In this document: in pieces, positions 1 through 8,716 of the stretch
Layout: every line of letters starts with the position of its first letter
How positions within the stretch are numbered: the first letter of the stretch is position 1
Source: DATLFI01 sp035524895
GTDB taxonomy: Bacteria; Acidobacteriota; Thermoanaerobaculia; Multivoradales; Multivoraceae
Length of the DNA: 64,000 nucleotides
Direction: 5' to 3'
NCBI GenBank assembly: GCA_035524895.1
Contig: DATLFI010000265.1
Span: forward strand, 6,222-70,221
Translations under genes and position numbers: made by a program
The notes under the pieces: model-generated
Databases searched by the model: none
What the model saw: the letters and a program-made list of their open reading frames with translations, nothing else
Told to the model about the DNA's origin: nothing

Positions 1-856
1 CGGCGGAGGGCCCCCGCCAGCGACTCGCGAAGACCCAGCCGGTGATCGTGCCGAAGACGAAGTTCGAGGTGACGACCTCCGCGAAGTGGACCCAGCGCAC
101 CGCGTCCGGGAAGTACGGGTTCGGCACCAGCAGCGGGATGGCCCCGCCGAGCCCGGCCATGACGACTCCTGCCAGCAGCGCGCGCTGTGCACGGGTGCCG
201 CCGGTCATGGCCACCACGAGCACGCAGATGGCGACGTGGAGAGGTCCGCGCACGAAGAGCTGCAGCGGCACGATCACCTCGAGGGGAGGCAGACCGATTC
301 CTTCGTAGAAGGGCTGCACGAACGGGAAGATGATCGTCCCCGCGGCGAAGTACAAGGCCAGGTAGAGCGCAGAGCAGCCCGCGAAGAGCGCGGCCAACGA
401 CCACACCGAGTGGGCGGTGGAGGCGGGAGTAGCGGAAGAAGCAGGGGAGGCCCCGAGCCGCGGCGACGGACCCGGCGTCTTACCGAAACGTCCCGCCAGG
501 AGCACCACGACAGGCGCCAACAGCGCGGCCGTCACGGCGGTCATCAGCGCCAGCCTCCAGACGTGCGCGAGCGGCAGGATGTCGAAGACCGCGGCCTCGA
601 TGAACGACGTGAGGCTCGACACGCCGTAGTAGACGGCCCCGAGCGCAACGGCCAGCCGCCAGCCGGTCCAGGTGGAGCGGATGGCCATCACCATCAGGAT
701 CGCGGCGGTCCCCAGCCACATGGCGGCCAACGACGCGAACCCCGCCGCGGGCATCTCGACCGGTGGGGCCAGCAGGGGGCCCAGGAGCGCTTGCAGGACG
801 AACAGCGCCGCGGCGGCAGCAACCACTCGCCCGACGAACACGGCGATCTTCTTCAT
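1..856 (-). CDS. Integral membrane protein, 3' end cut off by window edge
   Basis: An open frame runs from an ATG at 856-854 to the left edge without a stop, so the gene is incomplete at its 3' end. The roughly 285 visible residues are strongly hydrophobic, with about six or seven likely transmembrane segments and a Pro/Ser/Ala-rich loop near residue 135. The N-terminus (MKKIAVFVGRVVAAAAALFV) reads as a first membrane helix or signal anchor. I do not recognise the family and see no catalytic motif. The downstream neighbour on the same strand (937) is transcribed first, about 80 bp away, so the two may be co-transcribed. The plus-strand open frames here are antisense shadows. Confidence 0.72.
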   Translation of the reverse strand, partial: MKKIAVFVGRVVAAAAALFVLQALLGPLLAPPVEMPAAGFASLAAMWLGTAAILMVMAIRSTWTGWRLAVALGAVYYGVSSLTSFIEAAVFDILPLAHVWRLALMTAVTAALLAPVVVLLAGRFGKTPGPSPRLGASPASSATPASTAHSVWSLAALFAGCSALYLALYFAAGTIIFPFVQPFYEGIGLPPLEVIVPLQLFVRGPLHVAICVLVVAMTGGTRAQRALLAGVVMAGLGGAIPLLVPNPYFPDAVRWVHFAEVVTSNFVFGTITGWVFASRWRGPSA

Positions 857-936
857 CGACTCCGCCCTCCGCGCTACTTCGCCACCAAGGACCTGGGCCG
901 CGCCCCCAACAGCCTCAGACGACGTCGACCCGCGGC

Positions 937-2259
937 TCACTCACCGTAGAGATAGTCCCAGGCGATAGCAGCCATGGCTCGCACTCCCACGACCAGCGCG
1001 TCCTCGTTGGCGAAGAAGTACGGCGAGTGGTTGGGGGCTGCCTCGGAAGCTTCGACACCCTCCGCGTTGACCCCCAACCGGAAGTAGAAGCCTGGGATCT
1101 GCTCCTGGAAGAGCGCGAAGTCCTCGGCGCCCATGATGCGCGGCTGCACCGTGACCTTGTCCGCACCGGCGGCCCACTCCAACGTGGGCACCATGCGACG
1201 AGTCAGCGCGGGATCGTTGTAGACGACGGGCGCGTAGGGTTCGATGGTGACGGTCGCCTTGGCACCGGCCGCGGTGGCGATGCTCTCGGCGGTGCGGCGG
1301 ATTCGATCCAAGAAGTCTTCGCGCATGTCGGTGTCGAAGGTGCGAATGGTGCCGATCATCTCGACGCGATCGGGGATGATGTTGCCCCGCACCCCGCCGT
1401 GGATGCTGCCGATGGTCACCACCGCCGGAGCCCGCGTGACATCGAGCTGGCGGCTCGGGATGAGCTGGAGCGCGGTCATGATCTGCGCGGAGACGATGAT
1501 CGGATCGACGCCCATCCACGGCGAGGATCCGTGTGTCTGGCGGCCTTCGACCAGGATCGTGAGCGCGTCGGCGGCGGCCATCATGCCTTCTTCGCGGTAG
1601 CCGATCTGCCCGACCGGCGCGGGCCCGACGTGGAGCCCGAAGATCGCCTCGGGCTTCGGGTCCAAGAGCACGCCTTCCTTGATCATCAGCGCCGCGCCGC
1701 CCTCCTCCCCGGGCGGCGGCCCCTCCTCGGCGGGCTGGAAGACGAGCTTGACCGTACCCGGCAGATCCTCACGCATCCCGGCGAGCACCTCCGCGGCGCC
1801 CATCAGGATCGCGACGTGGTTGTCGTGACCGCACGCATGCATGACGCCCACCTGCTGGCCGGCGTACTCGGCGGTGACGTGAGACGCGAACGGCAGGTCG
1901 ACCATCTCCTTGACTGGCAGCGCGTCCATGTCGGCGCGTAGCGCGACCACCGGTCCCGGCTTGCCGCCGCGCAGGATGCCGACCACGCCGGTGTGCGCGA
2001 CGCCTGTCTTCACCTCGATGCCGAGCGCGCGCAGGTGATCGGCGACCTTCTGGGCGGTGCGGAACTCGCGGTTGCCGAGCTCCGGGTTCTGGTGGATGTC
2101 GCGGCGCCACTCGATCACCTTGGGCTCGACCTTCTGGGCGGCAGCCGCGATGCGCTCGCGCCCGTCCTGGCCTAGGAGGCTGGGAACGACCGACAGGAGC
2201 AGCGCGCCGAGCGCTGTCCCGGCTAGAAGCGGACGGATCTTCGGGTCGCGGGTGGTCAT
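937..2259 (-). CDS. Exported M20-family amidohydrolase (hippurate / amino-acid amide hydrolase type)
   Basis: A 440-residue zinc-dependent amidohydrolase of peptidase family M20 (IAA-amino acid hydrolase/hippuricase subgroup), expected to cleave N-acyl amino acids or similar amides. A signal-peptide-like segment covers residues 9-30. The metal-site signatures are the RADMDALP stretch near 108-115, HACGHDNH at 141-148, PAEEG at 177-181, a GLHVGP motif, and MGAEDF near the C-terminus. I start at the ATG at 2259 because the longer frame to 2304 adds only a polar leader ahead of the signal peptide. The signal peptide suggests work in the periplasm on imported or cell-wall-derived amides. Only about 70 bp separates it from the quinoprotein gene upstream on the same strand, so co-transcription is possible. 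The substrate is not known. Confidence 0.9.
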   Translation of the reverse strand: MTTRDPKIRPLLAGTALGALLLSVVPSLLGQDGRERIAAAAQKVEPKVIEWRRDIHQNPELGNREFRTAQKVADHLRALGIEVKTGVAHTGVVGILRGGKPGPVVALRADMDALPVKEMVDLPFASHVTAEYAGQQVGVMHACGHDNHVAILMGAAEVLAGMREDLPGTVKLVFQPAEEGPPPGEEGGAALMIKEGVLLDPKPEAIFGLHVGPAPVGQIGYREEGMMAAADALTILVEGRQTHGSSPWMGVDPIIVSAQIMTALQLIPSRQLDVTRAPAVVTIGSIHGGVRGNIIPDRVEMIGTIRTFDTDMREDFLDRIRRTAESIATAAGAKATVTIEPYAPVVYNDPALTRRMVPTLEWAAGADKVTVQPRIMGAEDFALFQEQIPGFYFRLGVNAEGVEASEAAPNHSPYFFANEDALVVGVRAMAAIAWDYLYGE

Positions 2260-2331
2260 CGCTGGGTCCTCGGGTCGGTGATCGGGATCTCGGCATCCTG
2301 CCACGATCCCAACGGAGACACCGAGGTCCGC

Positions 2332-4914
2332 CTACGGTCTCACGACCACCTCGAGGAACCACATGCGTCGGTTGCCGCCGGCCCGGAGCTGTGCGTTGGC
2401 GCGAATGCCCTCGCTCTCGATCTGGATCTCCCCGTCGTGCTGCAGGGCCGTCAGAAAGCTCTGGCCTACCCAGTAGACAAAGGGCTTCATCAGCTCGGGG
2501 ATTGGCTCGAGACTGGCCGCGAGCTCGGACTCCGCACCCGACCAGCTCACGGTCATTCCCACGAGCTTGTCGGCGGGTCCGATCAGCTCGACGATGCCTT
2601 GGCTCTCGCCGTCCACACGCGACGCGGCTAGCGAGGGGTGACCGTAACGCTCCGAGCCCGGCGCGAGCTCCAGGCCTTGCGCGCGCAGCAACTCGGCGGC
2701 CTGATCGCGCGACATCACGCCGAGCCCGACGGTTGATGTAGGCGGCGGCAGAGTCGGAGCGTTCGGGTCGGGACGGTCCTGGGCCATCGACACGACGTAG
2801 GCGTGGATCTGCTGGACGTCGCGCGCGGTGAGGATGTCGGCGAAGGACGGCATGCCGATCTCGAGGAAGCGGTCGCCGCGCACGATGAGCTCGTAGTTGT
2901 CGTGCACCGCCTTGCGCGAGTAGCGCAGGTCGGATTGGAGGCCGCTCGAGTTGGTGCCGTAGCCGTGACACCGCCCGCAGTGGATCTCGTAGAGATCGGA
3001 GCCGCGCCGGATCTCTTCGGGAGCACCGAACGGCGCCGGCGGCGGGTCCGGGTTCGCGTGGCGTCGGGCCACCTCGGGCATGGGCTGGTCGGCGTCGAGC
3101 TCGAACGTGAACAGGCGACCGACGTTCTTGTTCCGGACCGCGGCCGAGATCGCCGGGTCGCCGGCGGGCACGGCGCCTCCCCAGCCGGCCAGCACGCTCA
3201 CGCGCTGCACGCCGTCGAGCTCCCAGGTGATCGGCGCGGCGACGATCGGGATGCCGGTCTCGACCGACCACAGCAGCTCCCCGTCGATCGCCGAGTAGGC
3301 GGAGAAGCGACCGCTCGGGTCGCCCTGGAACACGAGATCGCCGGCAGTGGCAAGTAGGCCACCGTTGTTGACCGCCGGTTGGACCACGCTCCACACCGCG
3401 CGCTGGGTCACCGGGTCCCAGGCTTTGAGCGCGCCCTTGGCCGCCGGCATCGCCTCGGACATCGCGCTCACCTTGGGATGGGTCCAGCCCACTCCCAGGT
3501 TCCACAGCCGCGGGTCGTACTCGAAGTCGGGGTCGAGCCGGTACACGGTCGGCTCCTCGCGCGAGGGGATGTAGACGAGGCCGGTGCCCGGGTGGAAGGC
3601 CATGGGCTGCCAGTTGTGGCCGCCGAGCGGCCCGGGGAACACGATCTTGGGCTCGCGGTCGTAGTTCGCGGCTCCAGTCTCGACCGGACGCCCCGTCGTC
3701 CTGTCCACGTGGCTAGCCCAGTTGACGCGGGTGTACTTCTCAGCCGAGAGCAGCTCGCCCGTCGCGCGGTCGAGCACGTAGAAGAAGCCGTTCTTCGGCG
3801 CCTGCATCGCCACCTTGCGCATCCGGCCGTCGATCTCGAGATCGACCAGCATGATGTGCTGCACGGCGGTGTAGTCCCAGTTCTCGGCCGGCGTCGTCTG
3901 GTAGTGCCAGACGAGGCGGCCGTCGTCCGGATCCAGCGCCAGGATGGAGGAGAGGAACAGGTTGTCTCCGCCGCCCGGGCTGCGATAGCGGCGTGGCCAC
4001 GGCGAGCCGTTGCCGGTGCCGACGTAGAGCAGGTCGAGCTCCGGGTCGAACGCCAACGCGTCCCAGACCGTGCCGCCGCCACCGACGACCCACCACTCGC
4101 CGGTCCAGGTCTTCGCCGCCATCTCGAGCTCTGGATGCTCGAACGGCTTCGACGGGTCACCCGGCACCGTGTAGAACCGCCACGAGAGCTCGCCGCTCTC
4201 GGCGTCGTAGGCACTGATGTAGCCGCGCACGCCATACTCGGCACCGCCGTTGCCGATGAGGACCTTGCCCTTGACCACCCGCGGCGCGCCGGTGATGGTG
4301 TACGGCCGGCTGCGGTCGATGGTGTTGACGTCCCACGCTACTTCGCCGGTCGCCGCGTCGAGCTTGATCAGCCGGCCGTCGATCGTGCCCACGAACAGGT
4401 GGTCGCCCCACAGCGCGGCACCGCGGTTCACCACGTCGCAGCAGGCGTTGTAACCCCACTGGCGCGGCACGTCCGGGTCGTAGCTCCACTTGGCCTTGCC
4501 GGTGCGCAGCTCGATCGCCTGCACGCCGCTCCAGGAGGTGGTGAGGTAGAGAACACCGTGGTTGACCAGCGGCGTCGCCTGGTGGCCGCGGTCGCGACCG
4601 GTGTCGTGGGTCCAGGCCAGACCCAAGCGGGAGACATTCTTCGCATCGATCTGCGAGAGCGGCGAAAAGCGCTGCTCGCTGTAGGTGCGGCCGTGGGTGA
4701 GCCAGTCGCCCGGCTCGCGATCGGCGTTGGCGATGCGCTCGCCGGTCACCGCCGTGGGGCGCGAGGCGCTGGCACCCTCCGCCGGCGCCGCTCCCCGTGA
4801 CTGCGCCGACGCTGGCGACCCCGCAAGGTGCCCGAGGAAAGCCAGGAGAAGGATCGTGGCTGCGTCGACGCCTGGTGACAGGGATCCTGCCCGCGATGCT
4901 CGGCTCGTCTTCAT
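2332..4914 (-). CDS. PQQ- and heme c-dependent alcohol dehydrogenase (quinohemoprotein) with extra C-terminal domain
   Basis: An 860-residue exported quinohemoprotein dehydrogenase that would oxidise alcohols in the periplasm, passing electrons from PQQ to heme c. Evidence: a signal peptide at about 18-38; an eight-bladed PQQ propeller at about 65-620 with the adjacent-cysteine pair typical of this family at 158-159; a TGNGSPW metal/PQQ motif; and the NWDYT segment bearing the likely catalytic Asp. A cytochrome c domain follows with CGRCH at about 646-650 and a probable Met ligand in GMPSF. About 145 residues beyond the heme domain, containing a Pro-rich linker, match nothing I know. The start at 4914 is fixed by a GGGGAGG ribosome site 7-8 bases upstream; the frame extends to 5238 but that part is repeat sequence. 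Confidence 0.92.
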   Translation of the reverse strand: MKTSRASRAGSLSPGVDAATILLLAFLGHLAGSPASAQSRGAAPAEGASASRPTAVTGERIANADREPGDWLTHGRTYSEQRFSPLSQIDAKNVSRLGLAWTHDTGRDRGHQATPLVNHGVLYLTTSWSGVQAIELRTGKAKWSYDPDVPRQWGYNACCDVVNRGAALWGDHLFVGTIDGRLIKLDAATGEVAWDVNTIDRSRPYTITGAPRVVKGKVLIGNGGAEYGVRGYISAYDAESGELSWRFYTVPGDPSKPFEHPELEMAAKTWTGEWWVVGGGGTVWDALAFDPELDLLYVGTGNGSPWPRRYRSPGGGDNLFLSSILALDPDDGRLVWHYQTTPAENWDYTAVQHIMLVDLEIDGRMRKVAMQAPKNGFFYVLDRATGELLSAEKYTRVNWASHVDRTTGRPVETGAANYDREPKIVFPGPLGGHNWQPMAFHPGTGLVYIPSREEPTVYRLDPDFEYDPRLWNLGVGWTHPKVSAMSEAMPAAKGALKAWDPVTQRAVWSVVQPAVNNGGLLATAGDLVFQGDPSGRFSAYSAIDGELLWSVETGIPIVAAPITWELDGVQRVSVLAGWGGAVPAGDPAISAAVRNKNVGRLFTFELDADQPMPEVARRHANPDPPPAPFGAPEEIRRGSDLYEIHCGRCHGYGTNSSGLQSDLRYSRKAVHDNYELIVRGDRFLEIGMPSFADILTARDVQQIHAYVVSMAQDRPDPNAPTLPPPTSTVGLGVMSRDQAAELLRAQGLELAPGSERYGHPSLAASRVDGESQGIVELIGPADKLVGMTVSWSGAESELAASLEPIPELMKPFVYWVGQSFLTALQHDGEIQIESEGIRANAQLRAGGNRRMWFLEVVVRP

Positions 4915-5384
4915 GTCCACAGCCTCCCCAGGCAGCTTCCTCGAGATCGCATGTCGAGGTCCGAAGGTCGAGCCGGTGGCGCGACACGGGCGCGGCCCGC
5001 TCCATTGTAGGCGGCGCGGCGGGCCTACGTCGGGCCGACACGCCGGCGATGCTGCGACCGGTTGTAAGATGCTGCTAGCAGCCCGTGGTGGAACCCGCGT
5101 GAGGCTGCGCGCGGGGATCTGCGGCGGCTGGCAAGGCGTGGCCGACGAACGCGATGCGGTGCCATCGTGCAGGAGGCCCAACGCAGCCAGCGGCCGCAAA
5201 CCCCCGCGCCCCAGGCGGTTGGGGCGGCGTGGGGCCATCTGCGGTGTTGCGCTCGCTCAGCGATGGACCCAGCATCGCCACCGCTCCCGCGCCTTGCATA
5301 CGGCCCCACGGCGCTCCCAACGCAGCCCACGGGGGTTCCACCACGGGCTGCTAGCCACTCCAGCCCTCACGCGAGGAGGTCAGC
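4915..5384. other. Divergent intergenic region holding repeat copy A
   Basis: This 470-bp gap separates the divergently transcribed quinohemoprotein gene (minus) and the exported protein at 5385 (plus). It must hold promoters for both, but I cannot place them. Positions 5075-5354 are a palindrome-ended repeat described separately; the long open frames across it on both strands are products of high GC. Positions 4915-5074 show nothing else apart from the ribosome site of the minus-strand gene. Confidence 0.6.
5075..5354. repeat. Dispersed palindromic element, copy A (280 bp, perfect terminal inverted repeats)
   Basis: The element opens with CTAGCAGCCCGTGGTG and closes with its exact complement. 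The terminal inverted repeats are 22 bp and perfect (5075-5096 against 5333-5354). Its right part (about 5194-5354) is closely similar to copy B at 8947-9176, including a GTTGGGGCGGCGTGGGGCC block and an ACCCAGCATCGCCACCGCTC block. It encodes no recognisable protein, so it could be a non-autonomous transposable element, a REP-like palindrome array or a structured RNA element. Unlike the other copies it sits between divergent genes, not at a stop codon. Confidence 0.8.
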
Positions 5385-6482
5385 ATGAAGACGCGACGCG
5401 CGGTGCCGTTCGCGACGACCCTCGTCCTGGTCCTGACCGTTCCCGCTCTCGCTCGAGAGCGCGACGGCATCCCGCGCATGCCCGACGGCCGACCCGATCT
5501 CTCGGGCACCTACGACGTCTCGACGCTCACGCCGCTCGAACGCCCTCGGGAGTTCGGAGAGAACCTGTACCTGACACCGGAGCGGGCGACCGAGATCATG
5601 GAGACGGAGCGCTTGCGCGTGCTGGACCGGGACCGGAATCGTGGTCCCATCGAGGAGGCGCCGCCGGAAGGCGGTGCGCCGCCGGTCGGGGTCGGCGACG
5701 AGTTCCGCGAGACCAGCGGCGCCGGCAACGTCGGCGGCTACAACAACTTCTGGACCGACCGCGGCACCGAGGTCTTCACCATCGACGGCAAGTTCCGCAC
5801 CTCGATCCTCGTCGAACCCAAGGACGGTCGCTATCCACCGATGACCGAGGAGGCCATCGAGCGACTGTCCCGGCGGCGCCAACTGCGTCGCCCCAACGAC
5901 GGCACGGCCTGGTGGCTCGAGGTCGACGGCCTCGGACCCTACGATGGGCCGGAGATGCTGGGCATCGCCGAGCGCTGCATTCTCGGTTTCACCGGTGCCG
6001 CGCCGACCTTTCCGAGCCTCTACAACAATTTCAAGCGACTGGTGCAGACGCCGGATCACGTGATGATCCTGATCGAGATGGTGCACGACGCGCGCGTCGT
6101 GCGGATGAATTCCGAGCATCCGCCGGCGGACCAGCGGTTCTGGCTCGGCGACTCGATCGGCTGGTGGGAGGGCGACACGCTGGTGGTCGAGACCACCAAC
6201 TTCCATCCCCAAGGGGCGCCGCGCGGCGGGTCCGAGAACATGCGGGTGACCGAGCGCTTCAGCAGGATGGACGATGGCAACCTGCTCTACCGCTTCACGG
6301 TCGACGATGCATCGGTGTGGACCGCGCCGTGGACCGGGGAGTACGTGTGGCGCAGCAGCGACGACAAGGTCTACGAGTACGCCTGCCACGAAGGCAACTA
6401 CGCGATGGGCAACATCCTGCGCGGGGCGCGCTTGCTCGAGGCGGAGGCGCGAGCCAAGGCGGGTCCGAGCAGCGAGGAGTAG
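5385..6482 (+). CDS. Exported protein of unknown function
   Basis: A 365-residue protein with a clear signal peptide (residues 1-23, cleaved near ALA). After it comes RMPDGRPDLSGTY, an opening I associate with a family of exported acidobacterial and proteobacterial proteins without assigned function. The rest is rich in Trp, Gly and acidic residues (FWTDRG near 120, WWEGDTLVVETTNF near 265) and shows no cofactor or catalytic motif. A strong GAGGAGG ribosome site lies six bases before the ATG. It is transcribed away from the quinohemoprotein gene, with repeat copy A between them, and is followed closely by the ankyrin-repeat gene. I infer a periplasmic location and nothing about its role. Confidence 0.85.
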   Translation: MKTRRAVPFATTLVLVLTVPALARERDGIPRMPDGRPDLSGTYDVSTLTPLERPREFGENLYLTPERATEIMETERLRVLDRDRNRGPIEEAPPEGGAPPVGVGDEFRETSGAGNVGGYNNFWTDRGTEVFTIDGKFRTSILVEPKDGRYPPMTEEAIERLSRRRQLRRPNDGTAWWLEVDGLGPYDGPEMLGIAERCILGFTGAAPTFPSLYNNFKRLVQTPDHVMILIEMVHDARVVRMNSEHPPADQRFWLGDSIGWWEGDTLVVETTNFHPQGAPRGGSENMRVTERFSRMDDGNLLYRFTVDDASVWTAPWTGEYVWRSSDDKVYEYACHEGNYAMGNILRGARLLEAEARAKAGPSSEE

Positions 6483-6539
6483 ACCCGCCTCCGGCGAATA
6501 TTGCCGGCCGACAGGTCCTCGACCGAGCGGGGCAGGCCC

Positions 6540-7646
6540 GTGAGTCGTACCGAAGCACCTTCCTACCGCGCCTCGCTGGCGGAGTACGAGCTTCGGGCGG
6601 AGGCCCTGCTCGAGGACCTGCATGCCGGAGACGGCGCCGCGGCACAACGGTTCAAGTGGGAGCACCCGCGGTACCGCGACCAGCCGCTGCGCGCCGTGGA
6701 TCCCGCGGAGCTCGGCCTCGATGACGCGCGGCTGGTCGTGGCGCACGAGCATGCGTTCGAGGATTGGCAGGATCTCGCACGGTTCACGGATGCGGTGCAA
6801 GCTGGCGGACCGGTCGAACGCTTCGAGCGCGCGGTCGAGTCGGTGGTCGCGGGGGACTTGGCGACCTTGCGAAGGATGCTGCACGAGCAACCAGAGCTCG
6901 TGCGGGCGCGCTCGACGCGGCGGCACCACGCGACGCTGCTGCACTACCTCGGCGCGAACGGCGTCGAGGGCGCACGGCAGTGCACGCCGCCGAACGCGGT
7001 CGACCTCGCGAAGCTGCTGTTGAACGCCGGCGCCGAGGTCGACGCGCTGGCGGACATGTACGACGAGAGGTGCACGACCCTCAGCATGCTGGTGTCGAGC
7101 TCGCCTCCGGCGCAGGCGGGCTTGCAGGGAGCGCTCGCGGAGCTGCTCCTCGATCACGGCGCCGCGCTCGACGGCCCTGGCTCGAAGTGGCAGTCCGCGA
7201 TCCTCACCGCTCTCTTGTTCGGGTTCCTCGACACGGCCCAGGTGCTGGCACGCAGAGGAGTGCGGGTGGACGACCTCGTGACGGCGGCTGGCCTCGGCCG
7301 GCGCAAGGACGCAGCCCGGCTGCTGCCGGATGCCGGCGGCGAGAGCCGCCACGCGGCGCTCGCGCTCGCGGCGCAGCTCGGTCACTTGGATGTGGTGGCG
7401 CTGCTCCTCGATGCGGGAGAGGACCCCAGCCGCTACAACCCCGAAGGCCACCACGCCCACGCGACGCCGCTGCACCAAGCCGTCTGGGCCGGACATCAGA
7501 GCGTCGTGCGCCTGCTCGTGGAGCGGGGAGCGCGGCTCGACATCCGCGACACGATCTTCGACGCCACGCCGCTCGACTGGGCGAGCTATGGTCAGCGGAC
7601 AGAGATCGCTGAGCTCTTGCGCCAGCTCGGCGCGCCGGAGCACTGA
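6540..7646 (+). CDS. Ankyrin-repeat protein
   Basis: A protein of about 368 residues containing several ankyrin repeats in its C-terminal two thirds, seen as repeated H-A-x-L-L-L-D-A-G-A/E patterns: LLHYLGANG, LLLNAGAEVDAL, LLLDHGAALDG, LLLDAGEDPSRY and a final TPLHQAVWAGH ... LLVERGA repeat. The first 85 residues form a separate helical region of a type seen in front of ankyrin repeats in some bacterial proteins. There is no signal peptide, so it is probably cytoplasmic and used for protein-protein contact. I prefer the GTG at 6540; a TTG at 6501 would add 13 residues. It follows the preceding gene by 57 bp and ends just before a strong hairpin. Confidence 0.85.
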   Translation: MSRTEAPSYRASLAEYELRAEALLEDLHAGDGAAAQRFKWEHPRYRDQPLRAVDPAELGLDDARLVVAHEHAFEDWQDLARFTDAVQAGGPVERFERAVESVVAGDLATLRRMLHEQPELVRARSTRRHHATLLHYLGANGVEGARQCTPPNAVDLAKLLLNAGAEVDALADMYDERCTTLSMLVSSSPPAQAGLQGALAELLLDHGAALDGPGSKWQSAILTALLFGFLDTAQVLARRGVRVDDLVTAAGLGRRKDAARLLPDAGGESRHAALALAAQLGHLDVVALLLDAGEDPSRYNPEGHHAHATPLHQAVWAGHQSVVRLLVERGARLDIRDTIFDATPLDWASYGQRTEIAELLRQLGAPEH

Positions 7647-7648
7647 CA

Positions 7649-7692
7649 GTGTCGCGGGTAGTGGGTCAACGGACCCACTACCGTGTCGCGGG
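7649..7692 (+). terminator. Hairpin after the ankyrin gene, flanked by 10-bp direct repeats
   Basis: A perfect 11-bp stem (GGTAGTGGGTC at 7657-7667 with GACCCACTACC at 7672-7682, AACG loop) starts about ten bases after the ankyrin stop codon. The direct repeat GTGTCGCGGG (7649-7658 and 7683-7692) brackets it. No T-run follows, so it may stabilise the mRNA 3' end or act as a bidirectional stop; the direct repeats could also mark an old insertion. Confidence 0.5.
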
Positions 7693-7776
7693 CTCGATCG
7701 GCCACTTGGTAGGCTGCACACAAAGCGCTCCTGGTGGAGCGGCCTCGGGGCGTTGTCCCACGAGAGGGGGTGCCGG

Positions 7777-8649
7777 ATGCGACGTGAACGTCTTTGCCAT
7801 CAGCGTGACTTGGTCGGGCGCTCCTTGGCGATCCGGTTCTCGAGAACATCGGCAGGGCTGGCGGCCGCGATAGCGTGCGCAGCGCTCGCGATCTCCTCCG
7901 CTTCGTTCGCGCGGCAGCCACCAGCGACGGCCACCAACGACGGGATCGCGTCGCAGCACCAGGCGATGTCGTTTCGCGCCACCGTGACCCAAGAGCTCCA
8001 GCTCGAGTACCTGTTGGCCCTGCCGAAGGGCTACGCCGAGGGCGGCGAGCGCTGGCCGCTGGTGCTCTTTCTCCACGGCGCCGGTGAGCGTGGCAGCGAC
8101 CTCGCGAAGGTGGAGATCCACGGGCCGCCGAAGCTGATCGCCGCGGGGCAGCAGATCCCCGCGATCGTCGTCTCGCCGCAGTGTCCGGCGAACGAGTGGT
8201 GGACCGCGGACACGCACCTGCTGGCGCTCGAGCGCCTGCTCGACGAGATCGTCGCGAAGTACCGCGTCGACGAGGATCGCATCTACCTCACGGGCATCTC
8301 GATGGGCGGCTACGGCACGTGGGCGCTGGCTGCGCGCCAGCCGGAGCGCTTCGCCGCGGCGGCGCCCATCTGCGGCGGCGGTAACGCGCTGCCGGCGGGG
8401 CGCCAGCTCCGCAACCTGCCGATCTGGGCCTTCCACGGGGACGCCGACCCGGTGGTGCCGGTGGCCGAGTCGCAGCGGATGGTCGATGCGGTCCGGCGCG
8501 CCGGCGGCACACTGGCGAAGATCACGATCTATCCCGGGGTCGGGCACGACTCGTGGACCCAGGCCTACGAGGACCCGGCGCTCTGGGAGTGGCTGTTCGC
8601 ACAGCGTCGCAAGCAGACCGGCACACCCGCTGCGGGTGTCCGCCCTTGA
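7777..8649 (+). CDS. Exported alpha/beta-hydrolase esterase (PHB-depolymerase / CE1-like)
   Basis: A 290-residue serine esterase of the alpha/beta-hydrolase fold. A signal peptide occupies about residues 20-46 (cleavage near SFA). The catalytic triad is visible: Ser in GISMGGYG, Asp in HGDADPVVP, and His in GVGHDSW; an oxyanion LFLHGAGE motif precedes them. These features fit the exported phospholipase/carboxylesterase group that includes PHB depolymerase-like and acetyl-xylan/feruloyl esterase-like enzymes, and the substrate cannot be chosen from sequence. The ATG at 7777 follows a GAGAGGGGG ribosome site; the same frame is open further upstream but only over non-coding sequence. A short tandem repeat begins two bases after the stop codon. 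Confidence 0.88.
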   Translation: MRRERLCHQRDLVGRSLAIRFSRTSAGLAAAIACAALAISSASFARQPPATATNDGIASQHQAMSFRATVTQELQLEYLLALPKGYAEGGERWPLVLFLHGAGERGSDLAKVEIHGPPKLIAAGQQIPAIVVSPQCPANEWWTADTHLLALERLLDEIVAKYRVDEDRIYLTGISMGGYGTWALAARQPERFAAAAPICGGGNALPAGRQLRNLPIWAFHGDADPVVPVAESQRMVDAVRRAGGTLAKITIYPGVGHDSWTQAYEDPALWEWLFAQRRKQTGTPAAGVRP

Positions 8650-8651
8650 TC

Positions 8652-8700
8652 AGGTCCCTGACTAGGTCCCTGAGTAGGTCTCTGACTAGGTCCCTGACTA
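8652..8700 (+). repeat. 12-bp tandem repeat, about four copies
   Basis: The unit AGGTCCCTGACT is repeated four times head to tail (one copy ends in GAGT, one starts AGGTCTC). It lies between the esterase stop and the next small gene. Frames across the array are closed by TGA or TAG. It looks like a minisatellite that could vary between strains. Confidence 0.8.
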
Positions 8701-8716
8701 GCGCAGGATCTCGCGC

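Noticed and set aside
86..949. Long plus-strand open frame over the left-edge membrane protein
   Set aside because: It is Arg/Gly/His-rich and low in complexity, the usual antisense product of high-GC coding DNA; the opposite strand gives a clean hydrophobic protein.
5075..5354. Open frames within repeat copy A
   Set aside because: They have no start signals, differ in length from copy B, and show no family features; treated as repeat sequence.
5367..7721. 784-residue minus-strand open frame opposite the exported protein and ankyrin gene
   Set aside because: Antisense shadow. The plus strand holds a signal peptide, ankyrin repeats and good ribosome sites; the minus-strand translation has none of these.
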